This document shows positions 25,771 through 34,711 of a stretch of DNA of 64,000 bases, in pieces. The notes beneath the pieces were generated by a model. That model was not told the origin of the DNA. It did no database searches and was given only the letters and a program-made list of their open reading frames with translations. The translations under genes were made by a program, and so were the position numbers. This DNA is from Streptomyces lincolnensis. GTDB lineage: Bacteria; Actinomycetota; Actinomycetes; Streptomycetales; Streptomycetaceae. The stretch spans positions 9,548,001-9,612,000 of the forward strand of contig NZ_CP016438.1 in the NCBI RefSeq assembly GCF_001685355.1, read 5' to 3'. How positions within the stretch are numbered: the stretch's first letter is position 1; each line of letters starts with the position of its first letter.

Positions 25771-27867
25771 GTGGGACGCAACAAGCGCAGACGCCCAACA
25801 GGCGCACGACGTGCGACCTTTGCCGCAGTGGCACTGATGCTGGGTGGCAGTGGGCTGGTCGCGGCCAACGTGTACGCGTCGGCCACCGAGGACGGATCGG
25901 GCGGTGAGACCGGCGGGCAGTGGCCGCGGGCCGCCACGATCGACTGCCCCGACGTCGGCGACCGGCTGACCGACGTGCCCGACGAGGCGCGGACCGACGT
26001 CGACAAGGACCTCGCCCAGCTGGACCAGCGGACGGCCGAGGCCTACCAGCGGCTCCAGGACCCGGCGACCGCCGCGCAGCTTTCCGGCGACGCGAACGCC
26101 GAGGGCGTCATGAACCCGCTGAAGGAGGAGCGGGCGGCGACGATCGAGCGGATCGCCGCCGCCATCGACCGTGTCGGGGACCGCCCGGAGGGACTCGACA
26201 CCCTCGCGCCGTGCACCCTGCGCAAGGCCGACAACCAGGCCCAGGGGGCCGACGCCGGTCAGAGCCAGGACGGCCAGAACGACAGCGGCCAGGGCGACGA
26301 CGGCCAGGCCGGTGAGGGTCAGCAGCAGGGCGACGGGGGCCAGGACCAGGGCGAGCAGCAGGGCAACGGCGGCCAGGCCGGCAACGGCCCCGTCGCGGGC
26401 GACTACGTCGACATCACCACCGTCCAGCCCAACGCCCAGGCCCCCCAGGCCCGCTCGAAGGCCTCCCGCGGCACCTTCGCCACCAGCTGCGGGGTGAACG
26501 AGAACGGCCTGTTCAACTCGGACAACGTGATCGTCGCGCCCGGAGTCTCCAACGGCGCCCACCACTTCCACGACTACGTCGGCAACCAGTCCAACACCGC
26601 CTTCGCGAGCGACCAGGACCTCGCGAACGGCGAGACGACCTGCGTGGACCAGGGCGACAGGTCCACCTACTACTGGCCCGTCGTGCGGCTCCAGAACGGC
26701 ACGCAGGAACAGGACGCCAACTCCCCGGGCGGCGGCATCGAGGGCAACGCCGGTGAGATCGTCACCCCCAAGCAGGTCACCCTCGACTTCGTGGGCAGCC
26801 CGAAGAGCAAGGTCACGGCCATGCCGCGGTTCCTGCGCATCATCACCGGCGACGCCAAGGCGTTCGTCAACGGAACCGCCAACGCCAACGCGTCCTGGAG
26901 CTGCACCGGCTTCGAGGACCGGCAGCTGAAGGACAAGTACCCGCTCTGCCCGCAGGGCAGCGACGTGGTGCGCACCTTCGACTTCCAGAGCTGCTGGGAC
27001 GGACGCAACATCGACAGCGCCAACCACCGCACCCACGTGGCGTTCGCCCAGGCCGACGGCGCGTGCCCGACCGGCTTCCAGGCCATTCCGCAGCTCGTGC
27101 AGCGCATCGTCTACGACATCGACGCGCCGAGCCTGAAGGACGGCGGCCGCACGACTCCGCTGTTCGCGGTGGACTCCTTCCCCGAGCAGCTGCACAAGCC
27201 CGTCACCGACCACGGTGACTTCATCAACGTCTTCGACGAGGGCCTGATGAAGGAGATGGTCGACTGCATCAACGCCGGCCGTAAGTGCGGCGCGGGCGCG
27301 GACCAGGGCGGCGACGGCGGCAACGGGGGCGCCGGTGGCGGCGGCCAGGAACCCGGCGACGACCCGCAGGAGCAGCCGTCGGCGACGGCGAAGCCGACCC
27401 CGGACGCTCCCGACACGGGCAACGGCGGCGACAACGGCAACGCCGGGAACGGCGAGGACCAGTCGGGCGGCAAGGGCGACGAGCAGCCCGAGCAGCCCCC
27501 GGCCGACACCCCTGCCGACACTCCGACGGACACCCCGGCCGACACCCCGACGGGCAACGGCACGCCCACCGAGGCCGGAGCCGAGGTCCCCAAGGCCGGC
27601 ACGCCCGCGCCCGACCCCAGCGCCACCACCGGCTCGCCCCAGGGGCAGGCCATAGGAGAGGCCGTCACCTCCGAGGCCCCCTCGACCGCTCCTCCCACCA
27701 CCGGTGCCGTGGCCCAGCCCCCGCTCGGCGCGCAGACCGAACCGCAGGGATCCGGGGGCAGCCTCGCCGAGACCGGCTCGCAGCTGTGGCCGGCCGCGGC
27801 CGGAGCGGTCCTCCTGACCGGCGGCTTCGTCCTGCTGATGCGGACCAGGCGCGGTTCCGCCCGATGA
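25771..27867 (+). CDS. Cell-wall-anchored DUF1996 protein with LAETG sorting signal
   Basis: A 698-residue exported protein. It begins [14 protein letters not shown] and a hydrophobic signal, close to its paralogue at 966, then [15 protein letters not shown], a Gly/Gln/Asp-rich linker (repeated GQ and GD pairs), and a DUF1996 domain from [10 protein letters not shown] to CINAGRKCG. Beyond the paralogue's end it adds about 240 residues: a Gly-rich stretch, repeats such as [16 protein letters not shown], and a C-terminal LAETG (about residues 665-669), hydrophobic segment and RTRRGSAR tail. LAxTG is the motif of class E sortases of Streptomyces, so the protein is probably linked to peptidoglycan. 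CAGGAG precedes the GTG at 25771. No sortase gene is in the window. Confidence 0.9.
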   Translation: MGRNKRRRPTGARRATFAAVALMLGGSGLVAANVYASATEDGSGGETGGQWPRAATIDCPDVGDRLTDVPDEARTDVDKDLAQLDQRTAEAYQRLQDPATAAQLSGDANAEGVMNPLKEERAATIERIAAAIDRVGDRPEGLDTLAPCTLRKADNQAQGADAGQSQDGQNDSGQGDDGQAGEGQQQGDGGQDQGEQQGNGGQAGNGPVAGDYVDITTVQPNAQAPQARSKASRGTFATSCGVNENGLFNSDNVIVAPGVSNGAHHFHDYVGNQSNTAFASDQDLANGETTCVDQGDRSTYYWPVVRLQNGTQEQDANSPGGGIEGNAGEIVTPKQVTLDFVGSPKSKVTAMPRFLRIITGDAKAFVNGTANANASWSCTGFEDRQLKDKYPLCPQGSDVVRTFDFQSCWDGRNIDSANHRTHVAFAQADGACPTGFQAIPQLVQRIVYDIDAPSLKDGGRTTPLFAVDSFPEQLHKPVTDHGDFINVFDEGLMKEMVDCINAGRKCGAGADQGGDGGNGGAGGGGQEPGDDPQEQPSATAKPTPDAPDTGNGGDNGNAGNGEDQSGGKGDEQPEQPPADTPADTPTDTPADTPTGNGTPTEAGAEVPKAGTPAPDPSATTGSPQGQAIGEAVTSEAPSTAPPTTGAVAQPPLGAQTEPQGSGGSLAETGSQLWPAAAGAVLLTGGFVLLMRTRRGSAR

Positions 27868-27942
27868 CGGGAGAGATGACGGCAGAGGCGTTCACTCCCA
27901 CGGGTCAGTAGGCCGAGGCACGGGAGCGCGGATGCGGTTCAG

Positions 27943-28785
27943 ATGGAGTCCGTGCGTATATCCATCACCGCGGCGATCAGCCGCTCCCGTTTCCTCGCGG
28001 CAGGCCTGCTGCTCGCCGTGTGTTCCCTCGACCTCAACTCGCCCGCCGCCTCCGCGGCGGGCGAACCCGTTCCCGTTCCCGTCCGCGGCTCCGCCCGGAT
28101 GGGCATGGGAGTCGCGGCCCACGACGGCCAGGACGGCGTCCCCGTCGACACCCGGGCCACCCACACCGAAGGCGTCGACGTCTCCAGCCACCAGGGCAAC
28201 GTCGCCTGGTCCACCCTCTGGAACAGCGGAGTCCGCTGGGCCTACGCCAAGGCCACGGAGGGCACGTACTACAAGAACCCCTACCACCCGCAGCAGTACG
28301 GCGGTTCCTACGACGTCGGCATGGTCCGCGGCGCCTACCACTTCGCCACCCCCGACACGACCGGCGGGGCCGCCCAGGCCGACTACTTCGTCGACCACGG
28401 CGGTGGCTGGTCCGAGGACGCCAGGACTCTGCCGGGTGCCCTGGACATCGAGTGGAACCCCTACGGCCCGTCCTGCTACGGCAAGTCCCGCGCCGCGATG
28501 ATCACCTGGATCCGCGACTTCCTGAACCGCTACAAGGCCCGCACCGGCCGCGACGCCGTCATCTACACGGCCACCAGCTGGTGGACCGAGTGCACCGGCA
28601 ATTACGCGGGCTTCGGCTCCACCAACCCGCTGTGGATCGCCCGCTACGCCTCCACCGTGGGCACCCTCCCGGCCGGCTGGTCGTCGTACACCATGTGGCA
28701 GTACACCTCCTCCGGTCCCACCGTCGGTGACCACGACAGGTTCAACGGGTCCGCGGACAGGCTGCGGACGTTCAGCCGCGGCTGA
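27943..28785 (+). CDS. Secreted glycoside hydrolase family 25 lysozyme
   Basis: A 280-residue exported muramidase. After a signal peptide (FLAAGLLLAVCSLDLNSPAA and SAAG) and a short linker the GH25 fold starts EGVDVSSHQGNVAWSTLWNS, with ALDIEWNPYG holding the acidic catalytic pair (Asp-x-Glu) and PLWIARYAS and MWQYTSSGPTVGDHDRFNGS in the last third. It should cut the beta-1,4 bond between N-acetylmuramic acid and N-acetylglucosamine in peptidoglycan. The ATG at 27943 is annotated; a GTG at 27952, with GGAG just before it, is equally plausible. It follows the anchored DUF1996 gene by 75 bases. Confidence 0.92.
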   Translation: MESVRISITAAISRSRFLAAGLLLAVCSLDLNSPAASAAGEPVPVPVRGSARMGMGVAAHDGQDGVPVDTRATHTEGVDVSSHQGNVAWSTLWNSGVRWAYAKATEGTYYKNPYHPQQYGGSYDVGMVRGAYHFATPDTTGGAAQADYFVDHGGGWSEDARTLPGALDIEWNPYGPSCYGKSRAAMITWIRDFLNRYKARTGRDAVIYTATSWWTECTGNYAGFGSTNPLWIARYASTVGTLPAGWSSYTMWQYTSSGPTVGDHDRFNGSADRLRTFSRG

Positions 28786-28898
28786 CGGCGGCGGACCGGC
28801 ATCGTGGGCTTGCCGGAACGGCAACTTCTCTTGCCCGTCCCGGCCGTCGCGACGGAGGCTTCCCGGGACGACAAGCCGTGTTCCGACCAGGAGGCATC

Positions 28899-29537
28899 AT
28901 GACCGAGATCCCCACGACCGAGGCGGCCGAGTTCTGGGAGGCCCGTTACGCGGGCGAGCAGCGCGTCTGGAGCGGCCGCCCCAACCCGCTGCTCGTGCGC
29001 GAGGTGAACGGCCTCGTCCCCGGGAGCGCCCTCGACCTCGGCTGCGGTGAGGGCGCGGACGCGGTGTGGCTGGCCTCGCGGGGCTGGCGGGTCACCGGTG
29101 TCGACATCTCTCCCACCGCGCTGGAGCGCGCGGCCGGGCATGCCGCCGACGCGGGTGTCTCCGACCGGGTGGCGTGGGAGCGGCACGAGCTCGGCGTGAC
29201 CTTCCCCGACGGGGTCTTCGACCTGGTCAGCGCCCAGTTCCTGATGTCGCCGGTGCCCTTGGACCAGGACGGGGTGCTGCGGCGGGCGGCCGCGGCGGTG
29301 GCGCCGGGCGGCACGCTGCTGATCGCCATGCACGCCGGATGGCCGTCGTGGCAGGACGAGGCGCCCTTCGACGTGGATTTCCCCACGCTGGACGGCGTGC
29401 TGGCGTCCCTGGCGCTGCCGGAGGGGGACTGGAAGGTGGAGACGAGGGAGGCCGTCCGCAAGCCGTGTCCCTCGCCGGAGGGGGTCGAGGGGTTCCGCGA
29501 GGACAATGTGTGGCGGATCCGGCGCATCGGATCCTGA
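28899..29537 (+). CDS. Class I SAM-dependent methyltransferase
   Basis: A 212-residue methyltransferase of the class I Rossmann type. Motif I is SALDLGCGEGADAVWLASRG at about residues 44-63, with GVDISPTALERAAGHA after it and APGGTLLIAMHAG near the end of the core. The start (FWEARYAGEQRVWSGRPNPL) matches a subgroup related to thiopurine or tellurite-resistance-type enzymes (TehB-like). The substrate is unknown. AGGAGG before the ATG at 28899 settles the start. It is convergent with the GlpD gene, 18 bases away. Confidence 0.85.
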   Translation: MTEIPTTEAAEFWEARYAGEQRVWSGRPNPLLVREVNGLVPGSALDLGCGEGADAVWLASRGWRVTGVDISPTALERAAGHAADAGVSDRVAWERHELGVTFPDGVFDLVSAQFLMSPVPLDQDGVLRRAAAAVAPGGTLLIAMHAGWPSWQDEAPFDVDFPTLDGVLASLALPEGDWKVETREAVRKPCPSPEGVEGFREDNVWRIRRIGS

Positions 29538-29555
29538 CCTCCGCCCCTGGCCGGG

Positions 29556-31112
29556 TCAGCCCCGCTCCGCCATGACCTCGCCGACCGCTTCGCGCGCCGC
29601 CTCCAGCGCCGCCGCCCGGTCCTCGGGCACCAGCCCGATCCGGGTGCGCCGGTCGAGGACGTCCGTCTCGTCGAGCGCTCCCTCGTGGCGTACCGCCCAC
29701 AGGAGTTCGGCCCGGGTGACCGGATGGCCGGGCAGGACCGGTGCGCGCAGGCGGGGGTCGGACGCGCCGAGCGTGTGCACGGCCGGTGCCTCGGTGCCGT
29801 AGCGCCATACCAGAGGGCGCGGCGCCGCAAGGGTGCCCAGGAGGCGGGGCGGTGCGGCGCCGACGAGGGGGAGCGCGGCGGTGGGGGACGGGCCCGCGGG
29901 GAGGCCGCGGGCGGTGACGGCCGCGTCCACGGCGTCCTCGGCCATCCGGCGGTAGGTGGTGAGCTTGCCGCCGACCACGGTGATCACGCCGTCCGGTGAG
30001 GTGAGCACCGCGTGCCGGCGGGAGATGTCGGCCGTCCGGGCCGCCGTACCGGAATCCGGCGCCGTGTCCAGCAGGGGCCGCAGGCCGGCGAACGCGCCCA
30101 CGACGTCGGCGCGTTGGACGGGGACGTCGAGGACGGAGCCGAGGACGTCGAGCAGGAAGCCGATGTCGGACTCGGGGGCCTCGGGCACGTCCGGGACGTC
30201 GCCCTCGACCGGCTCGTCGGTGAGGCCGACGTAGACCCGGCCGTCGCCCTGGGGCAGGACGAGGACGAAGCGGCTCGTCTCGCCGGGCACCGGGATGTGC
30301 AGGCCCGCGGGGAGCGGGCCGAGGTGGTCCGCGCGCAGGACGAGGTGGGTGCCGCGGGAGGGCCGTATGCGGATGCCGTCGACCAGGTCGCCGGCCCACA
30401 CGCCCGAGGCGTTGATCACCGCGCGGGCGCGGATGTGCCCCTGCTCGCCGGTGAGTTCGTCGCGGATGCGGGCGCCGGAGCCGGTGAGGTCCAGTGCCCG
30501 GACGCGGGTCAGGATCCGGGCGCCGTGTCCGGCGGCGGTGCGGGCGAGGGCGGTCACCAGACGGGCGTCGTCGGTGAGCCGCCCGTCCCAGGACAGCAGA
30601 CCGCCGCGCAGACCGTCGGTGCGCAGCGCCGGGGCCAGATGGCGGGTCTCCACCCCGGACAGCCGGCGTGGGACGGGCAGCGTGGCCCGGGCGGTACGGG
30701 CCGTCAGCCGCAGCGCGTCCCCCGCCCGGAAGCCCGCCCAGGTCAGGGCCGCCTGGGCGCGGGAGACCAGAGGGGTGAGGGGCAGCACGAACGGCTGGGC
30801 CCGGACCAGATGGGGCGCGGTGCGCTCCATCAGCACCCCGCGCTCGACCGCGCTCTCGTGGGCCACGTCGAACTGCCCCGAGGCGAGATAGCGCAGCCCG
30901 CCGTGGATGAGCTTGGAACTCCAGCGGGAGGTGCCGAACGCCAGGTCGTGGGCGTCGACGGCGACGACGCTCAGGCCCCGGGCGGCGGCGTCGAGGGCGG
31001 CGCCGGCGCCGGTCGCGCCGAGACCGACGACCAGGACGTCCACCACGCGGCCGTCGACGGTGTCGGCCAGTTCGCGGGAGCGCCGGGCGGCGGACAGGGA
31101 GGTGCTGCTCAT
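29556..31112 (-). CDS. glpD: Glycerol-3-phosphate dehydrogenase, FAD-dependent
   Basis: A 518-residue FAD enzyme that oxidises glycerol-3-phosphate to dihydroxyacetone phosphate at the membrane and passes electrons to the respiratory chain. The FAD-binding loop [20 protein letters not shown] is at about residues 28-47; SSKLIHGGLRYLASGQFDVA and GVWAGDLVDGIRIRPSRGTH follow, and GGKLTTYRRMAEDAV lies near residue 400. A C-terminal domain (RAELLWAVRHEGALDETDVL) completes it. Its ATG overlaps the stop of the TetR gene upstream by four bases (ATGA), so the two are translationally coupled. A divergent flavoprotein and lipid kinase make up the rest of the locus. The symbol reflects the family; another copy may exist elsewhere in the genome. 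Confidence 0.93.
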   Translation of the reverse strand: MSSTSLSAARRSRELADTVDGRVVDVLVVGLGATGAGAALDAAARGLSVVAVDAHDLAFGTSRWSSKLIHGGLRYLASGQFDVAHESAVERGVLMERTAPHLVRAQPFVLPLTPLVSRAQAALTWAGFRAGDALRLTARTARATLPVPRRLSGVETRHLAPALRTDGLRGGLLSWDGRLTDDARLVTALARTAAGHGARILTRVRALDLTGSGARIRDELTGEQGHIRARAVINASGVWAGDLVDGIRIRPSRGTHLVLRADHLGPLPAGLHIPVPGETSRFVLVLPQGDGRVYVGLTDEPVEGDVPDVPEAPESDIGFLLDVLGSVLDVPVQRADVVGAFAGLRPLLDTAPDSGTAARTADISRRHAVLTSPDGVITVVGGKLTTYRRMAEDAVDAAVTARGLPAGPSPTAALPLVGAAPPRLLGTLAAPRPLVWRYGTEAPAVHTLGASDPRLRAPVLPGHPVTRAELLWAVRHEGALDETDVLDRRTRIGLVPEDRAAALEAAREAVGEVMAERG

Positions 31113-31705
31113 GGGGTCAGGGTCCTCTCCAGGACGGTGCGCAGCTCCCCGAGGAAGGCGTCGCTGCTCAGCTCCGGGTCGTCCTCGTCGGTCATGGTCC
31201 GCAGGGACAGGGTGAAGGACTGCACGATCAACAGCACGGCACGGGCCTGCCGTTCGACGGGGGCGGCGCGGACCGAACCGTCGGCGTGGCCTTCGCGCAG
31301 CCCGTCGGCGAGCAGGCCCAGGAGGGCTTCCTGGCTGGCCCCGCGCCGGTCGAGCACATAGGGCAGGAGCAGTTCGGGGTCGACGTCGACGATCTTGCGG
31401 AAGAGGGGATGGGCGCGGAAGGCGGCCACCCCGGCCACCAGCCCGTCGACGATCAGGCTCCGCGCGTCCGCGTCGGGGCGGCGCTCGGGCATCGACCCGG
31501 TGGCCACGCCGACCCACTCGCGGGTCATCAGGTCGCCGACCAGGGTCCGCACATCGGGCCAGCGCCGGTACAGCGTCATCCGGGAGACACCCGCGCGACG
31601 GGCCACGTCGGTGAGCGTGGTGCGGCGGACACCGACGGCCAGGACACAGTCGCGGACCGCGTCCAGCACCGTGTCGTCCGAGCTGTTGTGACGAATAGGC
31701 GTCAT
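31109..31705 (-). CDS. TetR family regulator coupled to glpD
   Basis: A 198-residue TetR-type repressor with a clear DNA-binding domain (VLDAVRDCVLAVGVRRTTLT, then DVARRAGVSRMTLYRRWPDV) and a C-terminal ligand-binding part. The stop overlaps the glpD start. It is divergent from the alkyl-DHAP-synthase-like gene, and an imperfect inverted repeat lies just before its start. It should control both arms of the locus, perhaps in response to an acyl-CoA, as many TetR regulators of lipid genes do; that ligand is an inference. Confidence 0.88.
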   Translation of the reverse strand: MTPIRHNSSDDTVLDAVRDCVLAVGVRRTTLTDVARRAGVSRMTLYRRWPDVRTLVGDLMTREWVGVATGSMPERRPDADARSLIVDGLVAGVAAFRAHPLFRKIVDVDPELLLPYVLDRRGASQEALLGLLADGLREGHADGSVRAAPVERQARAVLLIVQSFTLSLRTMTDEDDPELSSDAFLGELRTVLERTLTP

Positions 31706-31707
31706 GT

Positions 31708-31720
31708 GTCACAGTGTAAC
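31708..31720. promoter_or_regulatory. Possible TetR operator
   Basis: GTCAC-AGT-GTAAC is a 13-base imperfect inverted repeat (one mismatch between the 5-base arms), placed directly before the TetR start and 64 bases before the divergent flavoprotein gene. GTNAC half-sites are common in TetR operators. It is short, so chance is not excluded. Confidence 0.45.
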
Positions 31721-31784
31721 GCCCCGTGGGCCTTCCCGGCCCGGGAAGCCGGTGTTCTTCGATCGAGCGGTGAGGACGACAGCC

Positions 31785-33380
31785 ATGGACGACATGCTGT
31801 GGAGCGGCTGGGGCGACCCGGCCAGGGCCACGCCCTTGCCGGAACCGGTCACCGCACTGCTGCGCGACCTGCTGGGAGTCAAACCGCGCGGCACCCGGAC
31901 GGTCCCCCTGGCGGACATCCCCGTCCCTCCGACGCCCCTGGACGCCACCGCCCACCGCTCCCTGGCCGCGACCGTCGGCGAGGAGCACGTCAGCGTCGAC
32001 GCGGAGACCCGGATCCGGCACACCCGCGGCAAGTCCACGCCCGACCTGCTGCGCATGCGGGACGGCGACGCCGAGGACATCCCGGCGGCCGTGGTCCTCC
32101 CGGACAGCCACGACGAAGTGCTGGCCGTCCTGCGCGTGTGCGCCGAGCACCGTCTGCCCGTCGTCCCGTTCGGCGGGGGCACCAGCGTCGTCGGCGGCCT
32201 CGCTCCCGGCCGGCGCGCCACGTTCGTCGCCCTGGACCTGCGCCGCATGAACCGCCTGCTCGCCCTCGACCCCGTCTCGCGCACCGCCACCCTGCAACCC
32301 GGCCTGCGCGCCCCGCGGGCCGAGGCACTCCTGGCCGAACACGGCTTCACCCTCGGCCACTTCCCCCAGTCCTACGAGTGGGCGACGATCGGCGGATTCG
32401 CCGCCACCCGCTCCAGCGGACAGGCCTCCGCGGGCTACGGCCGCTTCGACGAGATGGTCCTCGGACTCACCCTCGCCACCCCCGAGGGCACCCTCGACAC
32501 GGGCCGCGCCCCCCGCTCGGCCGCCGGACCCGACCTGCGGCAGCTGCTCCTCGGCTCCGAAGGGGCGTTCGGCGTCCTCACGTCCGTGACCGTGCGGATC
32601 CGTCCCGTCCCGCAGGTCCGCCGCTACGAGGGCTGGCGGTTCCCCTCCTTCGAGGAGGGCACCGCCGCCCTGCGCCGGCTCGCCCAGGACGGGCCCCGCC
32701 CGACCGTCCTGCGGCTGTCCGACGAGACCGAGACACTGATCGGCCTCGCCCAGCCCGACGCCATCGGCTCCTCCGCCCTCCCGCAGGACACCGGCTGCAC
32801 GGCGATCGCCGGCTTCGAGGGCACCCCGGAGGACACCGTCCGCCGCCGGGACCGCGCCGCGGCCGTCCTCCGTGACTGCGGCGGCACCCCGCTGGGCGAG
32901 GAACCGGGCGAACGCTGGGCCCACGGCCGCTACTCGGCCCCCTACCTGCGTGACGCGCTGCTCGACGCCGGGGCGTTCGCGGAGACCCTGGAGACCGCGA
33001 CCTTCTGGTCCGGCGTCCCCCGGCTCCACGCGGCCGTCCGCGAAGCGCTCACCACCACCCTCACCGGGGCGGGCACCCCGCCCCTGGTCATGTGCCACAT
33101 CTCCCACGTGTACGAGAACGGCGCCTCGCTGTACTTCACCGTGGTCTGCGCCCAGGCCGACGACCCCCTGGCCCAGTGGATGCGGGCCAAGCAGGCCGCG
33201 AACGAGGCGATCCTCGCCGCGGGCGGCACGATCACCCACCACCACGGCGTGGGCACCGACCACCGGGACGGCTACCTCCGGGAAGCGGGCCCCCTCGGCA
33301 TCGCGGCCCTGCAAGCCGTCAAACGGCGACTGGACCCGGCGGGGCTGCTCAACCCCGGAGTCCTCCTGCCCACAGACTGA
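31785..33380 (+). CDS. Alkyldihydroxyacetonephosphate-synthase-like FAD oxidase
   Basis: A 531-residue FAD-binding oxidoreductase of the VAO/PCMH fold that resembles alkyl-DHAP synthase. The pyrophosphate-binding loop is VVPFGGGTSVVGGLAP (about residues 126-141), with LGHFPQSYEWATIGGFAATR after it. The C-terminal cap has CHISHVYENGASLYFTVV and the triple histidine THHHGVGTDH at about residues 484-493, both hallmarks of the alkyl-DHAP synthase active site; that enzyme swaps the acyl chain of acyl-DHAP for a fatty alcohol to give an ether bond. GAGGAC precedes the ATG. It is divergent from TetR-glpD and 61 bases upstream of the lipid kinase gene. Another flavin-dependent role cannot be excluded. 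Confidence 0.82.
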   Translation: MDDMLWSGWGDPARATPLPEPVTALLRDLLGVKPRGTRTVPLADIPVPPTPLDATAHRSLAATVGEEHVSVDAETRIRHTRGKSTPDLLRMRDGDAEDIPAAVVLPDSHDEVLAVLRVCAEHRLPVVPFGGGTSVVGGLAPGRRATFVALDLRRMNRLLALDPVSRTATLQPGLRAPRAEALLAEHGFTLGHFPQSYEWATIGGFAATRSSGQASAGYGRFDEMVLGLTLATPEGTLDTGRAPRSAAGPDLRQLLLGSEGAFGVLTSVTVRIRPVPQVRRYEGWRFPSFEEGTAALRRLAQDGPRPTVLRLSDETETLIGLAQPDAIGSSALPQDTGCTAIAGFEGTPEDTVRRRDRAAAVLRDCGGTPLGEEPGERWAHGRYSAPYLRDALLDAGAFAETLETATFWSGVPRLHAAVREALTTTLTGAGTPPLVMCHISHVYENGASLYFTVVCAQADDPLAQWMRAKQAANEAILAAGGTITHHHGVGTDHRDGYLREAGPLGIAALQAVKRRLDPAGLLNPGVLLPTD

Positions 33381-33441
33381 CCCCGTTCCCCGGCGGTCCC
33401 CGCCGTACGTCCCCACTCCCGCCCGCACGGAGGCGCACCCG

Positions 33442-34323
33442 ATGCGACAGTTCACCGCCGTCGTCAACCCCACCGCGGGCGGATCCACCGGGGCCGCGGC
33501 CCTGCTCGCCGTGGCGCGCCTGCTGCGGGAGGCGGGGGCGGAGCTGGAGACCGAGTACAGCCGCAGCCTGGCCCACGCCCGGGACCTCGCCCGCGACGCG
33601 GGGGAGCGGGGGCGGGCGGTGCTCGCCGTCGGCGGGGACGGCATCACCGGGTGCGTCGGCGGCGCCCTCAGCGGGACCGGCACCCCGTTCGGCATCGTCC
33701 CGGCCGGCCGCGGCAACGACTTCGCCCGCGCCCTCGGGCTGCCCACCGACCCCGCCGCCCTGGCCCGGATCCTGCTCGACCACGCGCCCCGCCCGGTCGA
33801 CACCATCGAGGTCCGCTCGGCCGTCCACGACCGCACCGTCGTCCTCGGCAGCGTCTACGCGGGCGTCGACGCGCTGGCCAACCGCCACGCCAACCACGCA
33901 CGGCTCCTGCGCGGCACCGCCTCCTACTACGCGGGCGGACTGCGGGCGGTCACCACCTGGCGACCGGTGCGCTACCGGGTCACCGTCGACGGCGAGACGC
34001 ACGACCACACCGGCTACACGGTGGTCGCCGCGAACTCCGGCTACTACGGTTCCGGCCGCGTCATCGCCCCCGACGCGCGCCTGGACGACGGGCTCCTGGA
34101 CATCGTCATGATCCGCGAGGCCCCGCGCCGGCTGTTCTTCGCCCTGATGAACGAGCTGAAGACCGGCGCGCACGTGCACCGCCCCGAAGTGCGGATCCTG
34201 CGCGGCAGCCGGATCCGCATCGAGGCGGACCGCCCGGTGCCCTACGGCGCCGACGGCGAGGTCGACGCCGTCCTGCCGGTCACGGCCACGGTGCTGCCCG
34301 GCGCGCTCGACGTGCTGTGCTGA
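33442..34323 (+). CDS. Diacylglycerol kinase family lipid kinase
   Basis: A 293-residue lipid kinase of the DAGK catalytic-domain family. The N-terminus reads FTAVVNPTAGG; the nucleotide-binding motif GGDGI is at residues 64-68, followed by GIVPAGRGNDFARALGLP, and the C-terminal beta domain has DARLDDGLLDIVMIREAPRR and VPYGADGEVDAVLP. It should phosphorylate diacylglycerol (or a related lipid) to phosphatidate. GGAGG precedes the ATG. It follows the alkyl-DHAP-synthase-like gene in the same direction, which supports a shared function in glycerophospholipid supply. Confidence 0.9.
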   Translation: MRQFTAVVNPTAGGSTGAAALLAVARLLREAGAELETEYSRSLAHARDLARDAGERGRAVLAVGGDGITGCVGGALSGTGTPFGIVPAGRGNDFARALGLPTDPAALARILLDHAPRPVDTIEVRSAVHDRTVVLGSVYAGVDALANRHANHARLLRGTASYYAGGLRAVTTWRPVRYRVTVDGETHDHTGYTVVAANSGYYGSGRVIAPDARLDDGLLDIVMIREAPRRLFFALMNELKTGAHVHRPEVRILRGSRIRIEADRPVPYGADGEVDAVLPVTATVLPGALDVLC

Positions 34324-34386
34324 GCGTTTGGGTTCCGGCAGGCCGGACACCCGGACCAGGACACGACGTCGACACCGGCTGGGGTG

Positions 34387-34566
34387 ATGAACGTGGCCGG
34401 AGACCAGAAGGCCAAGGGCAAGAAGGAACAGGCCAAGGGCAAGGCCAAGGAAACGATGGGCCGTGCCGTGGGTAACGAGCGCATGGAGGCCGAGGGCCGC
34501 GCCGAGCAGGCCAAGGGCGACGCCCGCCAGGCCAAGGAGAAGACCAAGGACGTCTTCAAGCACTGA
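34387..34566 (+). CDS. CsbD family stress protein
   Basis: A 59-residue, highly charged, Lys/Ala/Glu-rich protein with QKAKGKKEQAKGKAKETMGR and AEGRAEQAKGDARQAKEK, the repeated pattern of CsbD proteins. CsbD genes are general-stress genes in several bacteria, but the molecular role is unknown; the protein is likely helical or disordered and cytoplasmic. GTG and ATG codons are adjacent at 34384 and 34387; the ATG is used. A long perfect palindrome follows the stop and should end its transcript. Confidence 0.9.
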   Translation: MNVAGDQKAKGKKEQAKGKAKETMGRAVGNERMEAEGRAEQAKGDARQAKEKTKDVFKH

Positions 34567-34573
34567 CCATCCG

Positions 34574-34627
34574 CACACAGGGCGGTGGGTGCCACGCCGG
34601 CCGGCGTGGCACCCACCGCCCTGTGTG
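34574..34627. terminator. 54-bp perfect palindrome after the CsbD gene
   Basis: The left arm (34574-34600) starts CACACAGGGCGGTGGG and ends CACGCCGG; the right arm (34601-34627) is its exact complement in reverse, so 27 pairs form without a mismatch. A small loop would have to open at the centre. No T-run follows, as is usual for Streptomyces terminators. It begins seven bases after the CsbD stop. Confidence 0.8.
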
Positions 34628-34711
34628 ACCTGGTGACAAAGGCACAGCAGAGCCCTGCGTTCCTGTGAGCACCGCCTGAGCCGACACGGCCGGCCGCCCT
34701 ACCGTCCGGCT

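Noticed and set aside
28810..28824. TTGCCG-GAA-CGGCAA as a terminator after the GH25 gene
   Set aside because: The stem is only six pairs, and it lies in a short gap before the methyltransferase gene; too weak to annotate.
31113..33836. The upstream part of a 1426-codon minus-strand frame continuous with GlpD
   Set aside because: Only 29556-31112 is GlpD. The upstream part is antisense to the flavoprotein and kinase genes and has no protein features; the ATG at 31112 overlaps the TetR stop as expected.
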